From assembly GCF_014696615.1 (NCBI RefSeq), contig NZ_JACJQJ010000073.1:1-42717 (forward strand): DNA of 42,717 nucleotides. Direction: 5' to 3'. Source of the stretch: Nostoc linckia FACHB-104. GTDB lineage: Bacteria; Cyanobacteriota; Cyanobacteriia; Cyanobacteriales; Nostocaceae. Positions 24,126 through 32,552 of the stretch are shown piece after piece; positions within the stretch are counted from its first letter, which is position 1; each line of letters begins with the position of its first letter. Under the pieces are notes generated by a model that saw only the letters and a program-made list of their open reading frames with translations, did not search any database and was not told the DNA's origin. A program made the translations under genes and the position numbers.

Positions 24126-26564
24126 TTATAGACCTTTTTGGTATAATACTGGTATTTGTCCTTGTGAAATATTTTCCAAATTTATAGCAACCTTCCCTTC
24201 ATCAAAAGCTCTTTGAAACACATCTTTTTCGGTTAATTTCTTATAGCTCAGTCCATCGTAAAACCCTTGAGCAAATACTATCGCTGCTTTATCTTCAATT
24301 GTTTGATTCATACCAATTGCATAATTAATATATTGCGTAATTGCCATTGCTGATTTTTCTGAATAACATGCATTGAGGACTACACACTCAACATAATCAG
24401 CGTGCAGTTCAAAAAGTGATGCTAGCCCTTCTGGAACAATAGGTTTGTCATTTCCTCCATCATCCTCTAATAGTAAGCTACCATCCTCTAACCCGTGTCC
24501 ACAAAAATGAACGATTTGAGGCTCTTCTTCTGCGATCGCTCGGCGGATATCTTGAGGACGCACGGCGGTTCTAATGCGAATTTCAAATAAATCTCGGTTT
24601 GCGGCTCGTCTTATAGCCTCTTCAATTCCTCGAATTTCTTTATCCAAACGCAGACCGTGGGGAATTGCTGCTAAAATCAATATTTTTCGTAGCTGGTTAG
24701 CTTCTTTTGAGGGATTATTAGCTAAGGAAATAGGAGGCGCTTCTAGGTCAGGATTTGGCAATAGTTCCTGCGCGATATCTTTTAGTTGTTGGTTTTCAGG
24801 ATTTTCATTACACGCAGCACGAATTAAATCTTGAAGCCATCCCTGAGCGTTCGCTGCTTGTATCAATTTAAAAATAATTTCTTGTAAACTACCTTCGCCA
24901 GCAATCACTCTTAAATTTTTATCTAGTCCGTATGACAGCATCTGTTCTAAAGAAGCCATATTAGGAAAAGCATTAATTAAAGCTTCTTGTAATTTTTTCT
25001 TTTGCTGACCAGATAAATTCATATTGCTTGATATATTTTGTGTGGCAATAATAGTTGATTGGCAAATAGAACTGGATGAAGAATTAACCACTCCTTCTCC
25101 AATTGATTTGTCTAAAATAGCATTTATTATCAGTAACTTAAACTCAGTATCTTTAGAATCCATTGATTCAATTTGTTTAAGTAGGCTATCTACACGTTCA
25201 AGGTCTCTATATGTGTAAGCAATAATCAAGTAATAGTCGTAACCAGTCCTACTAATTCTAATATCAGCTAAAAACTTTTCCAAGCTGGCTTGCTTGGCTG
25301 GAATACTTTCAGCCAATTGTAATTTGATTAAAGCTCTGCCTTTGTAACCAGATATAAATTGAAAATCAATACTTTGTTTACAAATTTCCGACTCATTATA
25401 AATGTTGATACTGCTAGCTTGGCAGTAACCTAAGATTATTTCGGCAAGCAGTTTTTGAGCTTCGGATTCAGTTCTATATTTGTATTGAACGGGCGCGTCA
25501 GGCAATTGCTTCAATTCGTCCCAAAGGAGCTTATATCCATCTTTTTCTTCCATCAAAAACTTACACTGCTGTATTAGCCTTTCAAGAAAGCCAACAAACT
25601 CCTGCTTGTTGGATGCCGAAAGGGAAAGCGGGTTAGCTAGAATAAATTCAGAAGCTTTTTTCTCATTGCGATATACATTTTTCTTGTCTACATCAAGGTT
25701 GTATGGTTGGATTTCGGCTTCATTCTCTTCAAGATGCTGTACATATTCGTGTACTATATTAGAATTCCTTTGAGCAAAATCTATTATCTGTTTTTTCTTA
25801 ATATCTGTTTTCTTTAATTCTCGATTGATATCGTAGTTTAAATACGCCCTTAGTTCTTCATTCTTTTTACCACTAATGTATTCTGCAAAACCGTCAGAAC
25901 TGATAGCGTGCATTTCTCTTAGAAATTCTTTTGGTACAAGAATTACGCCTCGCTCCTTTTGAAAGAAAGGATTCTTGGGTAGATTGAAAATACGACTATC
26001 CCAGCTTTTATCCTCAAAATCAAAGCTGGCATTGTTGATTGCACAACGCAGAGTAGGCACATTCAACTCTTTGCATATGTTTTGAGTGTATTCAATTAAT
26101 TCAAGTTTGATTATGTTGGCTGTCGCATCACTGATTTTATCCTCACCAATCCCTCCTGTAAAGATTTCTACCTCCTCGAAGTGCTTAATATCTTTGTATC
26201 CAGCTTTAGCTAATTTCACAAAAGCCTCCGCAAAAGCTTTAGAGCCACCACCTCCAGAACCAGAGCCAGAAGTACCTTTTTTTGAAACGCCCAGGCATAC
26301 TTCCTTAACTTCGGGAAATTTAAGGATAATTTCTAATTTCTGATAAGCAAGCTTAGAAGATATAGCTTCGTGAGCTAATTCAAATACCGCTTTGAAAAAA
26401 TCAAAGAATTTCTCTTTAGCGTTTGAAAATAAGGGATGTTTACTTTTAAAGACCATAAACGGGTCTATATAAAGTGATGTATCTAACGACATACGAGGAT
26501 CGAACCAATCCTCGTAACTAGTTAAATTAATTTTATAATGCTGGGAGAAGTATTTTAATTCCAT
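24126..26564 (-). CDS. EAD1-CHAT protease with large unknown N-terminal region
   Basis: The 812-residue protein has an N-terminal ~500-residue region I do not recognise, containing a Gly/Ser-rich loop (about 97-110). It ends in a segment (SIDFQF...GRALIKLQLAES...GYDYYLIIAYTYRD) reminiscent of a degenerate PD-(D/E)xK nuclease core. An EAD1 domain follows at about 515-600 (LQEALINAFPNMASLEQML, LQDLIRAACNENPENQQL), closely matching that of the convergent receptor gene. The C-terminal CHAT protease (about 620-812) has its His in IVHFCGHGLEDG (about 690) and Cys in VVLNACYSEKS (about 732). The predicted chain is receptor EAD1 to protease EAD1 to substrate cleavage. It is the second gene of an operon after the 159-residue protein (28-bp gap). 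Confidence 0.8.
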   Translation of the reverse strand: MELKYFSQHYKINLTSYEDWFDPRMSLDTSLYIDPFMVFKSKHPLFSNAKEKFFDFFKAVFELAHEAISSKLAYQKLEIILKFPEVKEVCLGVSKKGTSGSGSGGGGSKAFAEAFVKLAKAGYKDIKHFEEVEIFTGGIGEDKISDATANIIKLELIEYTQNICKELNVPTLRCAINNASFDFEDKSWDSRIFNLPKNPFFQKERGVILVPKEFLREMHAISSDGFAEYISGKKNEELRAYLNYDINRELKKTDIKKKQIIDFAQRNSNIVHEYVQHLEENEAEIQPYNLDVDKKNVYRNEKKASEFILANPLSLSASNKQEFVGFLERLIQQCKFLMEEKDGYKLLWDELKQLPDAPVQYKYRTESEAQKLLAEIILGYCQASSINIYNESEICKQSIDFQFISGYKGRALIKLQLAESIPAKQASLEKFLADIRISRTGYDYYLIIAYTYRDLERVDSLLKQIESMDSKDTEFKLLIINAILDKSIGEGVVNSSSSSICQSTIIATQNISSNMNLSGQQKKKLQEALINAFPNMASLEQMLSYGLDKNLRVIAGEGSLQEIIFKLIQAANAQGWLQDLIRAACNENPENQQLKDIAQELLPNPDLEAPPISLANNPSKEANQLRKILILAAIPHGLRLDKEIRGIEEAIRRAANRDLFEIRIRTAVRPQDIRRAIAEEEPQIVHFCGHGLEDGSLLLEDDGGNDKPIVPEGLASLFELHADYVECVVLNACYSEKSAMAITQYINYAIGMNQTIEDKAAIVFAQGFYDGLSYKKLTEKDVFQRAFDEGKVAINLENISQGQIPVLYQKGL

Positions 26565-26592
26565 TAATTTTATCCACTACTTATTCAAGAAT

Positions 26593-27072
26593 TTATGCCT
26601 CTGTAGGGAGCTTTAAAGCTTCATCAAGTAGACGACGAGCTTTGTCAGCTTCGGATAAAGCTTCTTTGTACCGGAGATTAGCTATGGCAAAATTTTTTAG
26701 AACCTTCAAGTTGCTCTCAATCTCATCAAAATCTTGCTTTGTTAAGACTTCATTTCCAAAGAGAGCATCTATTTTAGTACGAGTTTGCAATGCTTGCTTA
26801 TGGATCTGTTGAATTGTTTGTTTCGCAGCAGAAAGCTTGCTAATAACTTTTACAGCTTCGATGACTTTATGCTCATTTTCCGCCATTAAATCTTGGTTTG
26901 TAATTTCAATAAGTTGTCTGCTACTAAAACCTTCGGGAAGATTTATTTTTAATTGACCCTCGTTGAGAAGGAACGCGATTTGCTGAGTAGCTTTATACCT
27001 AGCACTATGTGAATCTGCACCTGATACTTTAAATAACAGTTCGGGGCAATACGCAATCGTATACTGGGGCAT
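26593..27072 (-). CDS. Hypothetical helical protein cotranscribed with the EAD1-CHAT gene
   Basis: The 159-residue protein begins MPQYTIAYCPELLFKVSGAD and has a short beta-like N-terminus. From about 75 onward it is strongly helical and heptad-like (AVKVISKLSAAKQTIQQIHKQA, SEADKARRLLDEALKL), consistent with a coiled coil. It lies 28 bp before the EAD1-CHAT gene on the same strand, so cotranscription is likely and it may be a substrate, inhibitor or adaptor of that protease. I do not recognise its family. Confidence 0.6.
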   Translation of the reverse strand: MPQYTIAYCPELLFKVSGADSHSARYKATQQIAFLLNEGQLKINLPEGFSSRQLIEITNQDLMAENEHKVIEAVKVISKLSAAKQTIQQIHKQALQTRTKIDALFGNEVLTKQDFDEIESNLKVLKNFAIANLRYKEALSEADKARRLLDEALKLPTEA

Positions 27073-27143
27073 AAAATTAGCTTATACACCCTGAATGAAC
27101 TTGATAATTTTTGATAAATACCTATTCTTCATTAGGAATTACT

Positions 27144-27269
27144 TTATTTACTAATAATTATCATAGAGATTATAAGTTTACCTAGTTGCTGTCGAGTGTT
27201 AGCTTGTTGTCTGGCTAGTCTAGCGATTAATTCTTGTGTGCTTAGGTTGTCATTGCTGTTGTCGCTCAT
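27144..27269 (-). CDS. Very small protein coupled to the RHH gene
   Basis: A 41-residue frame starts with ATG overlapping the stop of the RHH gene (ATGA), which argues for translation. The sequence MSDNSNDNLSTQELIARLAR is polar, then a Gln-rich helix is followed by a hydrophobic tail (LGKLIISMIIISK) that could touch a membrane. Function unknown; the tight overlap suggests partnership with the RHH protein. Confidence 0.4.
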   Translation of the reverse strand: MSDNSNDNLSTQELIARLARQQANTRQQLGKLIISMIIISK

Positions 27270-27418
27270 GCCTTTGGTTCCTCTTTAATATATTGCTCCA
27301 TAAAAGCTGCGATAACATCACTCATAGTTTTCCCTTCAGTTACGCACTTTCCTTTAAATTTTTGGCGTAACTCAGGGCTAACAAATACTCTGATTTCAGC
27401 CAGATCTTTTTTACCCAT
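27266..27418 (-). CDS. Ribbon-helix-helix (CopG-like) small DNA-binding protein
   Basis: A 50-residue protein with the RHH pattern: beta-strand LAEIRVFVSPELRQKFKG, a turn (CVTEGK), then helix TMSDVIAAFMEQYIKEE. The M-S-D-V-I-x-x-F-M-E-x-Y-I helix is typical of CopG/ParG-type domains. It probably represses its own promoter and may set plasmid copy number or partition. Inverted and direct repeats just upstream (27425-27540) are the likely operator. Confidence 0.65.
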   Translation of the reverse strand: MGKKDLAEIRVFVSPELRQKFKGKCVTEGKTMSDVIAAFMEQYIKEEPKA

Positions 27419-27424
27419 TAGCAC

Positions 27425-27540
27425 GTTACTCTATTATATCCACTGCTTAACATATATCACATTGTTATCCAAGCGACAGTTACCTATAACCATGTTATAT
27501 ATGTCCACTATGTTATATGGTGGATATAGTTGCTATAGTG
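27425..27540. promoter_or_regulatory. Operator-like repeats upstream of the RHH gene
   Basis: The region carries TTATATCCAC, GTTATATATGTCCAC and the inverse GTTATATGGTGGATATAG, so GTGGATATA-type half-sites recur in both orientations within 110 bp. That fits binding by the RHH protein encoded next to it. Promoter boxes cannot be told apart in such AT-rich DNA. Confidence 0.45.
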
Positions 27541-27640
27541 TGATTAACTGCAATGCACTCAAAAAAATAGATGTGCAAGCACACAGTACAGCCAAGTCTA
27601 ATAGGTTACGTGCAACGTAGATTAATTGACAGACAAAAAC

Positions 27641-27680
27641 AAAGGCGATCACCCTCCGGCAAGAGAATGAGATCGCCTTT
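27641..27680. terminator. Hairpin AAAGGCGATC / GATCGCCTTT
   Basis: A perfect 10-bp stem (27641-27650 and 27671-27680) with a 20-nt loop lies between the RHH region and the plus-strand hypothetical gene. T-richness on both sides would allow termination in either direction, but its place upstream of a gene also allows a leader role. Confidence 0.4.
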
Positions 27681-27709
27681 TGTAGAACCCCATTGATGAG
27701 GTCATTAAC

Positions 27710-28009
27710 ATGATTACACAACAAGTAGTTAACAACCAAACTTTGGCGCAATCAGAGTTTGGGGACATTGATCAGTTAGGTGATGCAGTAGCACTAGAAA
27801 TCGAAGTTGATTCAGTGCCAGATGAATTTGGAGAACTATATCGAGTTTGGAACAGCTATCATCTGCTGGGAACTTTTTATCAAAATCTGAATGGGAAATG
27901 GGTAGCGCAACCTTCTAATAGGGATGAAAGACCATGTTGTGATACCCCTGAATTAGCACAGCTTTTCATCATTGCTGTTAACGGATTGCTCATAGCGGAT
28001 GTAGCGTAA
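27710..28009 (+). CDS. Hypothetical protein, 99 residues
   Basis: The protein starts MITQQVVNNQTLAQSEFGDI and contains ALEIEVDSVPDEFGELYRVW and YHLLGTFYQNLNGKWVAQP, an alternating pattern suggesting a compact beta-rich fold. Many cyanobacterial plasmids carry small proteins of this kind with conserved Trp/Tyr, but I know no function. A strong terminator follows at 28036-28066, which supports it as a real single-gene unit. Confidence 0.6.
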   Translation: MITQQVVNNQTLAQSEFGDIDQLGDAVALEIEVDSVPDEFGELYRVWNSYHLLGTFYQNLNGKWVAQPSNRDERPCCDTPELAQLFIIAVNGLLIADVA

Positions 28010-28035
28010 TCGTTGAGATTGTTTTTCCATCACCT

Positions 28036-28066
28036 AGAGACGTGGTTAGATTCACGTCTCTTTCTT
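28036..28066 (+). terminator. Rho-independent terminator
   Basis: Stem AGAGACGTG / CACGTCTCT with an 8-nt loop is followed by TTCTTGT. It lies 26 bp after the stop of the 99-residue gene. Confidence 0.75.
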
Positions 28067-28199
28067 GTCAGGAATTTTTTTGCTAATAGTGCAACAGACT
28101 CTACATCTGTTTTTTAATTAGTTTTACTTATAGATTGATCAGGCTAAAAACAAAATTATAATTAACAGGCAAAAAACTTTTGGTATTTATATAACCATG

Positions 28200-28375
28200 A
28201 TTAGATAAGGCTTTTAGCTATTTTAAGCCTTCGTATTAAACATAGTACGAATATATCATCTAAAAAACCTTTACTATCTTTACAAAGCAAGAACTATAGC
28301 GTTTTTAGCTATTACGTTAAAAGCTAACTGAGCATCGAAACTTTAAATATATAGTTGTCAATTTCGTACTATTTG
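28200..28375. promoter_or_regulatory. Repeat-bearing leader of the tandem recombinase genes
   Basis: The direct repeat TTTTAGCTATT occurs at 28212-28222 and 28303-28313, with an inverse-like AAAAGCTAA just after the second. The inverted pair TAGTACGA (28243-28250) and TCGTACTA (28364-28371) brackets this DNA. Such nested repeats in front of tyrosine recombinases may be the recombination site or an operator. The rest of 28067-28411 is AT-rich without a gene. Confidence 0.4.
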
Positions 28376-28411
28376 TATATATAATAATTTATTATGATTT
28401 AGGTACATGTT

Positions 28412-30319
28412 ATGACTACAAAGTCTTTAGGTCATGCCATATCTCTTTGGGGACAAAGCAAAAGTGTACGAAGCACGCGATTGGTTGGTTTCCTCAAAAC
28501 GGCTTTTAAGATTTATGTCCTGCCTAACTTAGGCTATAAATTTATCTCTCAACTCTCAGCTGGTGAATTTTCTGATTTCTGCTATGAGGTTGAAATTGAT
28601 GATTTAGAACAAGAAAAAATCTTGGTAGTTTTTGATCAGGCATTTGATGCTTGTATCAAAGCAGGTAAAGTATCTACTAATACTAAAAGAAATTATCGTT
28701 CTGCTATTGGTAAGTTTTTTAGCTGGCTAAAGGCTCAAAGTTGGTATTTAGAACAAACTAAACTTGTCAAACCACAAGTTTATCCAGGAAAAGTTTCTGC
28801 TTGTAAATTACCTGAAAAAATCTATGTAGATAATTATTTTTACAGTCTTAAACCAGAAGAACTGACACCGGAAATACACTTAGATATCAAAAGATATGAA
28901 GAGTTTTGGAGCCGAAATAGTTATACTACAGATTTCGCTAATTTTGATTCTGAACAAATTGCAACAACTGTATCTGAACTGAGAATGCAAAGGTTAAAAC
29001 AGGCTGAGGAGGAAGCTAGAATAGATAGTTGTCTTGCTACTCCAGTTTTTAACAAGTTATCCAAAACAACTTTGCGTCAACGGAAAGAGTTTATTTTGAG
29101 GTTTTTGGGTTGGTGCGTCAATATTGAAGGATATGAAATCAAAGATTTATCTCTTGATTTACTAACTAGACAAGCTTTCTATCAAGATTATATTACTTGG
29201 CTTATAAAACAAAGAAATTGCGGTTCTAGTATTGGCAGACATGTATTAGAAGTCAGTCTTTCAATTGCTAAATACAAAACTTTCACAAATTCTCATACAA
29301 TTGACTGGTCTGATATTCCTTTAGTCCAATTTTTAAAAAGTAGAATGAATTTTTTTGAGGATTTAGAAAAAAAAGAACAACTTATAATCCAAGAAAAAAA
29401 ATGGTCACAAAAAGAAATATCTCATCAGCAGGCTAGAGAGATTGTTGAATATTTATATCAAACTTGTGCTTTTAAAAACCGAAATACATATAAGCATTAT
29501 AAGTATTTAGTCAACAGAAATTTATCAGCAGTAGTCAATAGCTGGCAAAGTTACTTAATGATAAAAATTTTAGTTTATGCACCTATTCGCCAGGAAGAAT
29601 TGAGAAAATTACGCATTGGTAAAACTTTAATCCTAGTGAATGATTCTCAAGGATTGGAGCGATATGCAGTCAAAATTAAGGAACATAAGAATTCTCATAG
29701 AACCGGAAAAATTAGATATTATCCCCTTCCTCAAATTTTGACTAAAGATATTTCAACTTGGATTAATGAAATTCGTCCTCTTGCTATTAAAGCTCCTGAA
29801 ACTATAGATAGTTGGTTAGCCTTCTGGGGGTATACTCAGACATCCATATTTAACTGTGAAGAAAAAATAAAAAGATGTGAGATAGAGAAAACTCAAAATC
29901 AAAAATATATTGAGTCAGCTAAAACAAGGTTAAAAGGTAGGCATAATAGAGTTAAAGCTTACTCAATAGCTAAAGAAAATGCTGAAAAATGTGAGCACCT
30001 ATTTTTTAGTTTAGGCTCAAGCCAGCCAAATAGTTTTTGTTCTCCTTTTGAAAATAGAAGTTCCGGTATTCTTTCTAGAAAGATATCAAAAATAATGGCT
30101 AATGCTACTTTAGCTTTATTTGGGGAAGCTAAGTTTTTAAATCCACATGGATTCCGAAATATTGGAGCTAAACATTTAAGAAGTATTGGCAAGAATAAAG
30201 ATAAAAAAGCATTTAGTGCACTTTTAGGACACACAGTAGAAATTGATGATGATTACGCCGAAGTTATTACCAAAGATTATGAACTAATTGAGTGCGCTGT
30301 GGATGAATGGTGGAAATAA
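28412..30319 (+). CDS. Large tyrosine recombinase, first of a tandem pair
   Basis: The 635-residue protein has its catalytic set near the C-terminus: Arg393 in YAPIRQEELRKLRIGK, His579 and Arg582 in NPHGFRNIGAKHLR, His607 in LLGHTVE, and Tyr615 in DDDYAEVIT. All five are present, so it should be active. The ~380 residues before the first Arg contain two core-binding-like helical stretches (TNTKRNYRSAIGKFFSWL; TLRQRKEFILRFLGWC), roughly double the usual integrase N-terminus. The size resembles TnpB of Tn554-type elements. The following gene is a paralogue of almost the same length, and 65 bp separate them. It probably moves or resolves a DNA segment of its own. Confidence 0.85.
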   Translation: MTTKSLGHAISLWGQSKSVRSTRLVGFLKTAFKIYVLPNLGYKFISQLSAGEFSDFCYEVEIDDLEQEKILVVFDQAFDACIKAGKVSTNTKRNYRSAIGKFFSWLKAQSWYLEQTKLVKPQVYPGKVSACKLPEKIYVDNYFYSLKPEELTPEIHLDIKRYEEFWSRNSYTTDFANFDSEQIATTVSELRMQRLKQAEEEARIDSCLATPVFNKLSKTTLRQRKEFILRFLGWCVNIEGYEIKDLSLDLLTRQAFYQDYITWLIKQRNCGSSIGRHVLEVSLSIAKYKTFTNSHTIDWSDIPLVQFLKSRMNFFEDLEKKEQLIIQEKKWSQKEISHQQAREIVEYLYQTCAFKNRNTYKHYKYLVNRNLSAVVNSWQSYLMIKILVYAPIRQEELRKLRIGKTLILVNDSQGLERYAVKIKEHKNSHRTGKIRYYPLPQILTKDISTWINEIRPLAIKAPETIDSWLAFWGYTQTSIFNCEEKIKRCEIEKTQNQKYIESAKTRLKGRHNRVKAYSIAKENAEKCEHLFFSLGSSQPNSFCSPFENRSSGILSRKISKIMANATLALFGEAKFLNPHGFRNIGAKHLRSIGKNKDKKAFSALLGHTVEIDDDYAEVITKDYELIECAVDEWWK

Positions 30320-30384
30320 ATGTAAAATTATTCGTTTTGATAACAATTTTTTACTAATTAAAATTTGTTTAGCAGGTATAGAGT

Positions 30385-32295
30385 ATGACTATAAAGTCTT
30401 TAGAACAAGCAATGACACTTTGGGGACAAACTAAAAATGTAATCAATACACGGCTACTTAGTTTGCTAAAAATTGCTTTAAAAATTCATATTCTGCCTAA
30501 TTTAGGTTATCAAGAAACTTCACAATTTTCAGCAAAAAAATTCTCTGATTTTTGCAATCAAATTAGTATTTTTGAACTTGAGTATGATAAAGTTATTTTA
30601 ATCTTTAATCAAGCTTTTGAGGTTCGCATTCAGGCTGGCGAACTATCTGCACGGACAAAAGAAAATTACCGCGCTGCTATTAATAAGTTTTTTAACTGGT
30701 TGCAGACCGAGGATTGGTACATTAAACAATCTGAATCTTTTCAGTTAAAAATACATCCTAAAAGAGTATATGCTCATCGTCAACCAGCGATAACCTACGA
30801 CGGTAAGAGGTTATACCGAATTTACGAAAAAGATTTAACTCCTGAGATTCTCCTAGATTTGGAAAGCTACGAAAATTTTTGGAATCAAGACAGCCATACC
30901 GCAGATTTTACTAAGCTATATTCTGAACAAACTACAAAAAACCAAGTAGACCGTAGAATTCAAAGATTAAAGCAGGCAGAAGAAGAAGCTCGTCAAGGAA
31001 ATTATTATCTTAAACCAGTTTTTAGTAAGGTAAGTAAGTCAACTTTAAACCAACGGAAGGATCAGATTTTTAGGTTTTTTGGTTGGTGTGTCAATATCGA
31101 AGGATATGACATTAATGATTTATCTCTCGATTTAATCACTCGCAAGACTTTTTTAAAACCTTACATCGCTTGGTTAATCAAAGATAGAGCGTGTGGTTCT
31201 GGTATCGGAAGAAGAGTACTAGAGGTAGGTATTTCAGTCGCTAAATATCGAACGTTCAAAAATTCGCGCACAGTTGACTGGTCTGATATTTCCTTAGTTG
31301 AATTTCTCAGGAGCCAGAGAAACTTATTTACAGAACAGGACAAAAAAGAACAGCCACAGATTCAGAAGGAGAAATGGGATAAGAAAGAACTATCTCACCA
31401 ACAAGCCCAAGAAGTAGTTAAATATTTATACGAAACAACTTGTCAAGAAAAACGTATTTATTTCCGAGGCAATGGAGAGAAGATTATAGACAAAAGAAAA
31501 CCGTCAGAATTATTTGATGATTGGCAAACTTATTTAATGATTAAAATTCTAGTTTATGCACCTATACGTCAGGAGGAATTAGCGAAGTTAAGAATTGGTA
31601 AAACTTTAATTTTAGTAAAAGACTCTCAAGGAGTAGAGCGGTACGCAGTCAAGATTAAAGAACATAAGAATACTAACAAGACCGGAAAGATTAGGTATTA
31701 CCCACTTCCTAAAATTTTAACTAAAGACATAACAACATGGATTAATAAAATCCGCTCACTTGCTATTAAAGCTCCTGAAACTATTAATACTTGGTTAGCA
31801 TTCTGGGGCTATAGTAAACAAACAATAGCAAATTTAGAAAAGAAAATTCAAGAAACTGAAGCTGAGCAGAATCCAGATGAAAAATATCTTAAATATGCTA
31901 GGCAAACACTTAGAGGCATGAAAAACCGAACTGATGCTTGGGCGATAGCCAAACAAAATGCTGAAAAGTGCGATCATCTATTTTTTGTGCTAGGGCGTAG
32001 TCACCCAAAAAGATTCGCCTGTTCTTACGAAGTTGTTAAATCCTGTATTACACCTAGAATAACCACAGCAATGGGAAATGCTACTTTAGCTTTGTTTGGA
32101 GAAGCTAAATTTTTGAGTCCTCATGGTTTCCGACATATAGGAGCCAAACACTTAAGAACCATAGGTAATGATGGCTACAAGGAAGCGTTTAGCGCCTTGG
32201 TTGGTCATACAGTAAAAATTGATGACAATTATGCAGAAACAATTACTGAAGATTATGATTTGATTAAATGCGTTGTGGACAACTGGTGGGAATGA
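30385..32295 (+). CDS. Large tyrosine recombinase, second of a tandem pair
   Basis: The 636-residue paralogue of the preceding gene shares long identical blocks (MIKILVYAPIRQEEL, RIGKTLILV, KEHKN, SGIGR..LEV). Catalytic residues are Arg395, His580, Arg583 (SPHGFRHIGAKHLR), His608 (LVGHTVK) and Tyr616 (DDNYAETIT). All are intact. The pair diverged well before now but kept length and order, implying distinct roles such as binding different arms of one site, as in multi-recombinase elements. Its stop codon overlaps the next gene's ATG. Confidence 0.85.
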   Translation: MTIKSLEQAMTLWGQTKNVINTRLLSLLKIALKIHILPNLGYQETSQFSAKKFSDFCNQISIFELEYDKVILIFNQAFEVRIQAGELSARTKENYRAAINKFFNWLQTEDWYIKQSESFQLKIHPKRVYAHRQPAITYDGKRLYRIYEKDLTPEILLDLESYENFWNQDSHTADFTKLYSEQTTKNQVDRRIQRLKQAEEEARQGNYYLKPVFSKVSKSTLNQRKDQIFRFFGWCVNIEGYDINDLSLDLITRKTFLKPYIAWLIKDRACGSGIGRRVLEVGISVAKYRTFKNSRTVDWSDISLVEFLRSQRNLFTEQDKKEQPQIQKEKWDKKELSHQQAQEVVKYLYETTCQEKRIYFRGNGEKIIDKRKPSELFDDWQTYLMIKILVYAPIRQEELAKLRIGKTLILVKDSQGVERYAVKIKEHKNTNKTGKIRYYPLPKILTKDITTWINKIRSLAIKAPETINTWLAFWGYSKQTIANLEKKIQETEAEQNPDEKYLKYARQTLRGMKNRTDAWAIAKQNAEKCDHLFFVLGRSHPKRFACSYEVVKSCITPRITTAMGNATLALFGEAKFLSPHGFRHIGAKHLRTIGNDGYKEAFSALVGHTVKIDDNYAETITEDYDLIKCVVDNWWE

Positions 32296-32552
32296 GCCGT
32301 AAAAGGATTCGTCTAAGCAGAGAAGCAATCCTTATGCATAATTGGCTGTGCCTCAACAGTGAAGCTAATAGCACATTCTTGAATATTGAAGCATTTCAGC
32401 AATGGTTTGAAACTGAAATTGGTCAGCAGCTAACTACAGCACAAATATCATCTGCGATCGCTGAACTTGAACGGCACGACCTCATTAAAATTCTTAGCTG
32501 GGAAATTGAACCTAGAGAAATGGACTTAGATAAATTTCACCCGAAGATTTGA
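32292..32552 (+). CDS. Small winged-helix-like protein coupled to the recombinases
   Basis: The ATG overlaps the recombinase stop (ATGA), so translation is coupled. The 86-residue protein MSRKRIRLSREAILMHNWL contains TTAQISSAIAELERHDLIKI, a helix-turn-helix-like segment followed by a short wing (SWEIEPREMD). It may be the directionality or accessory factor of the recombinase pair, comparable in place to the small third protein of Tn554-like units. The functional role is inference. Confidence 0.6.
   Translation: MSRKRIRLSREAILMHNWLCLNSEANSTFLNIEAFQQWFETEIGQQLTTAQISSAIAELERHDLIKILSWEIEPREMDLDKFHPKI

Noticed and set aside
28412-32552. RIT (recombinase-in-trio) element
   Set aside because: Only two recombinases are present, both about 635 residues, and the third protein is not a recombinase.
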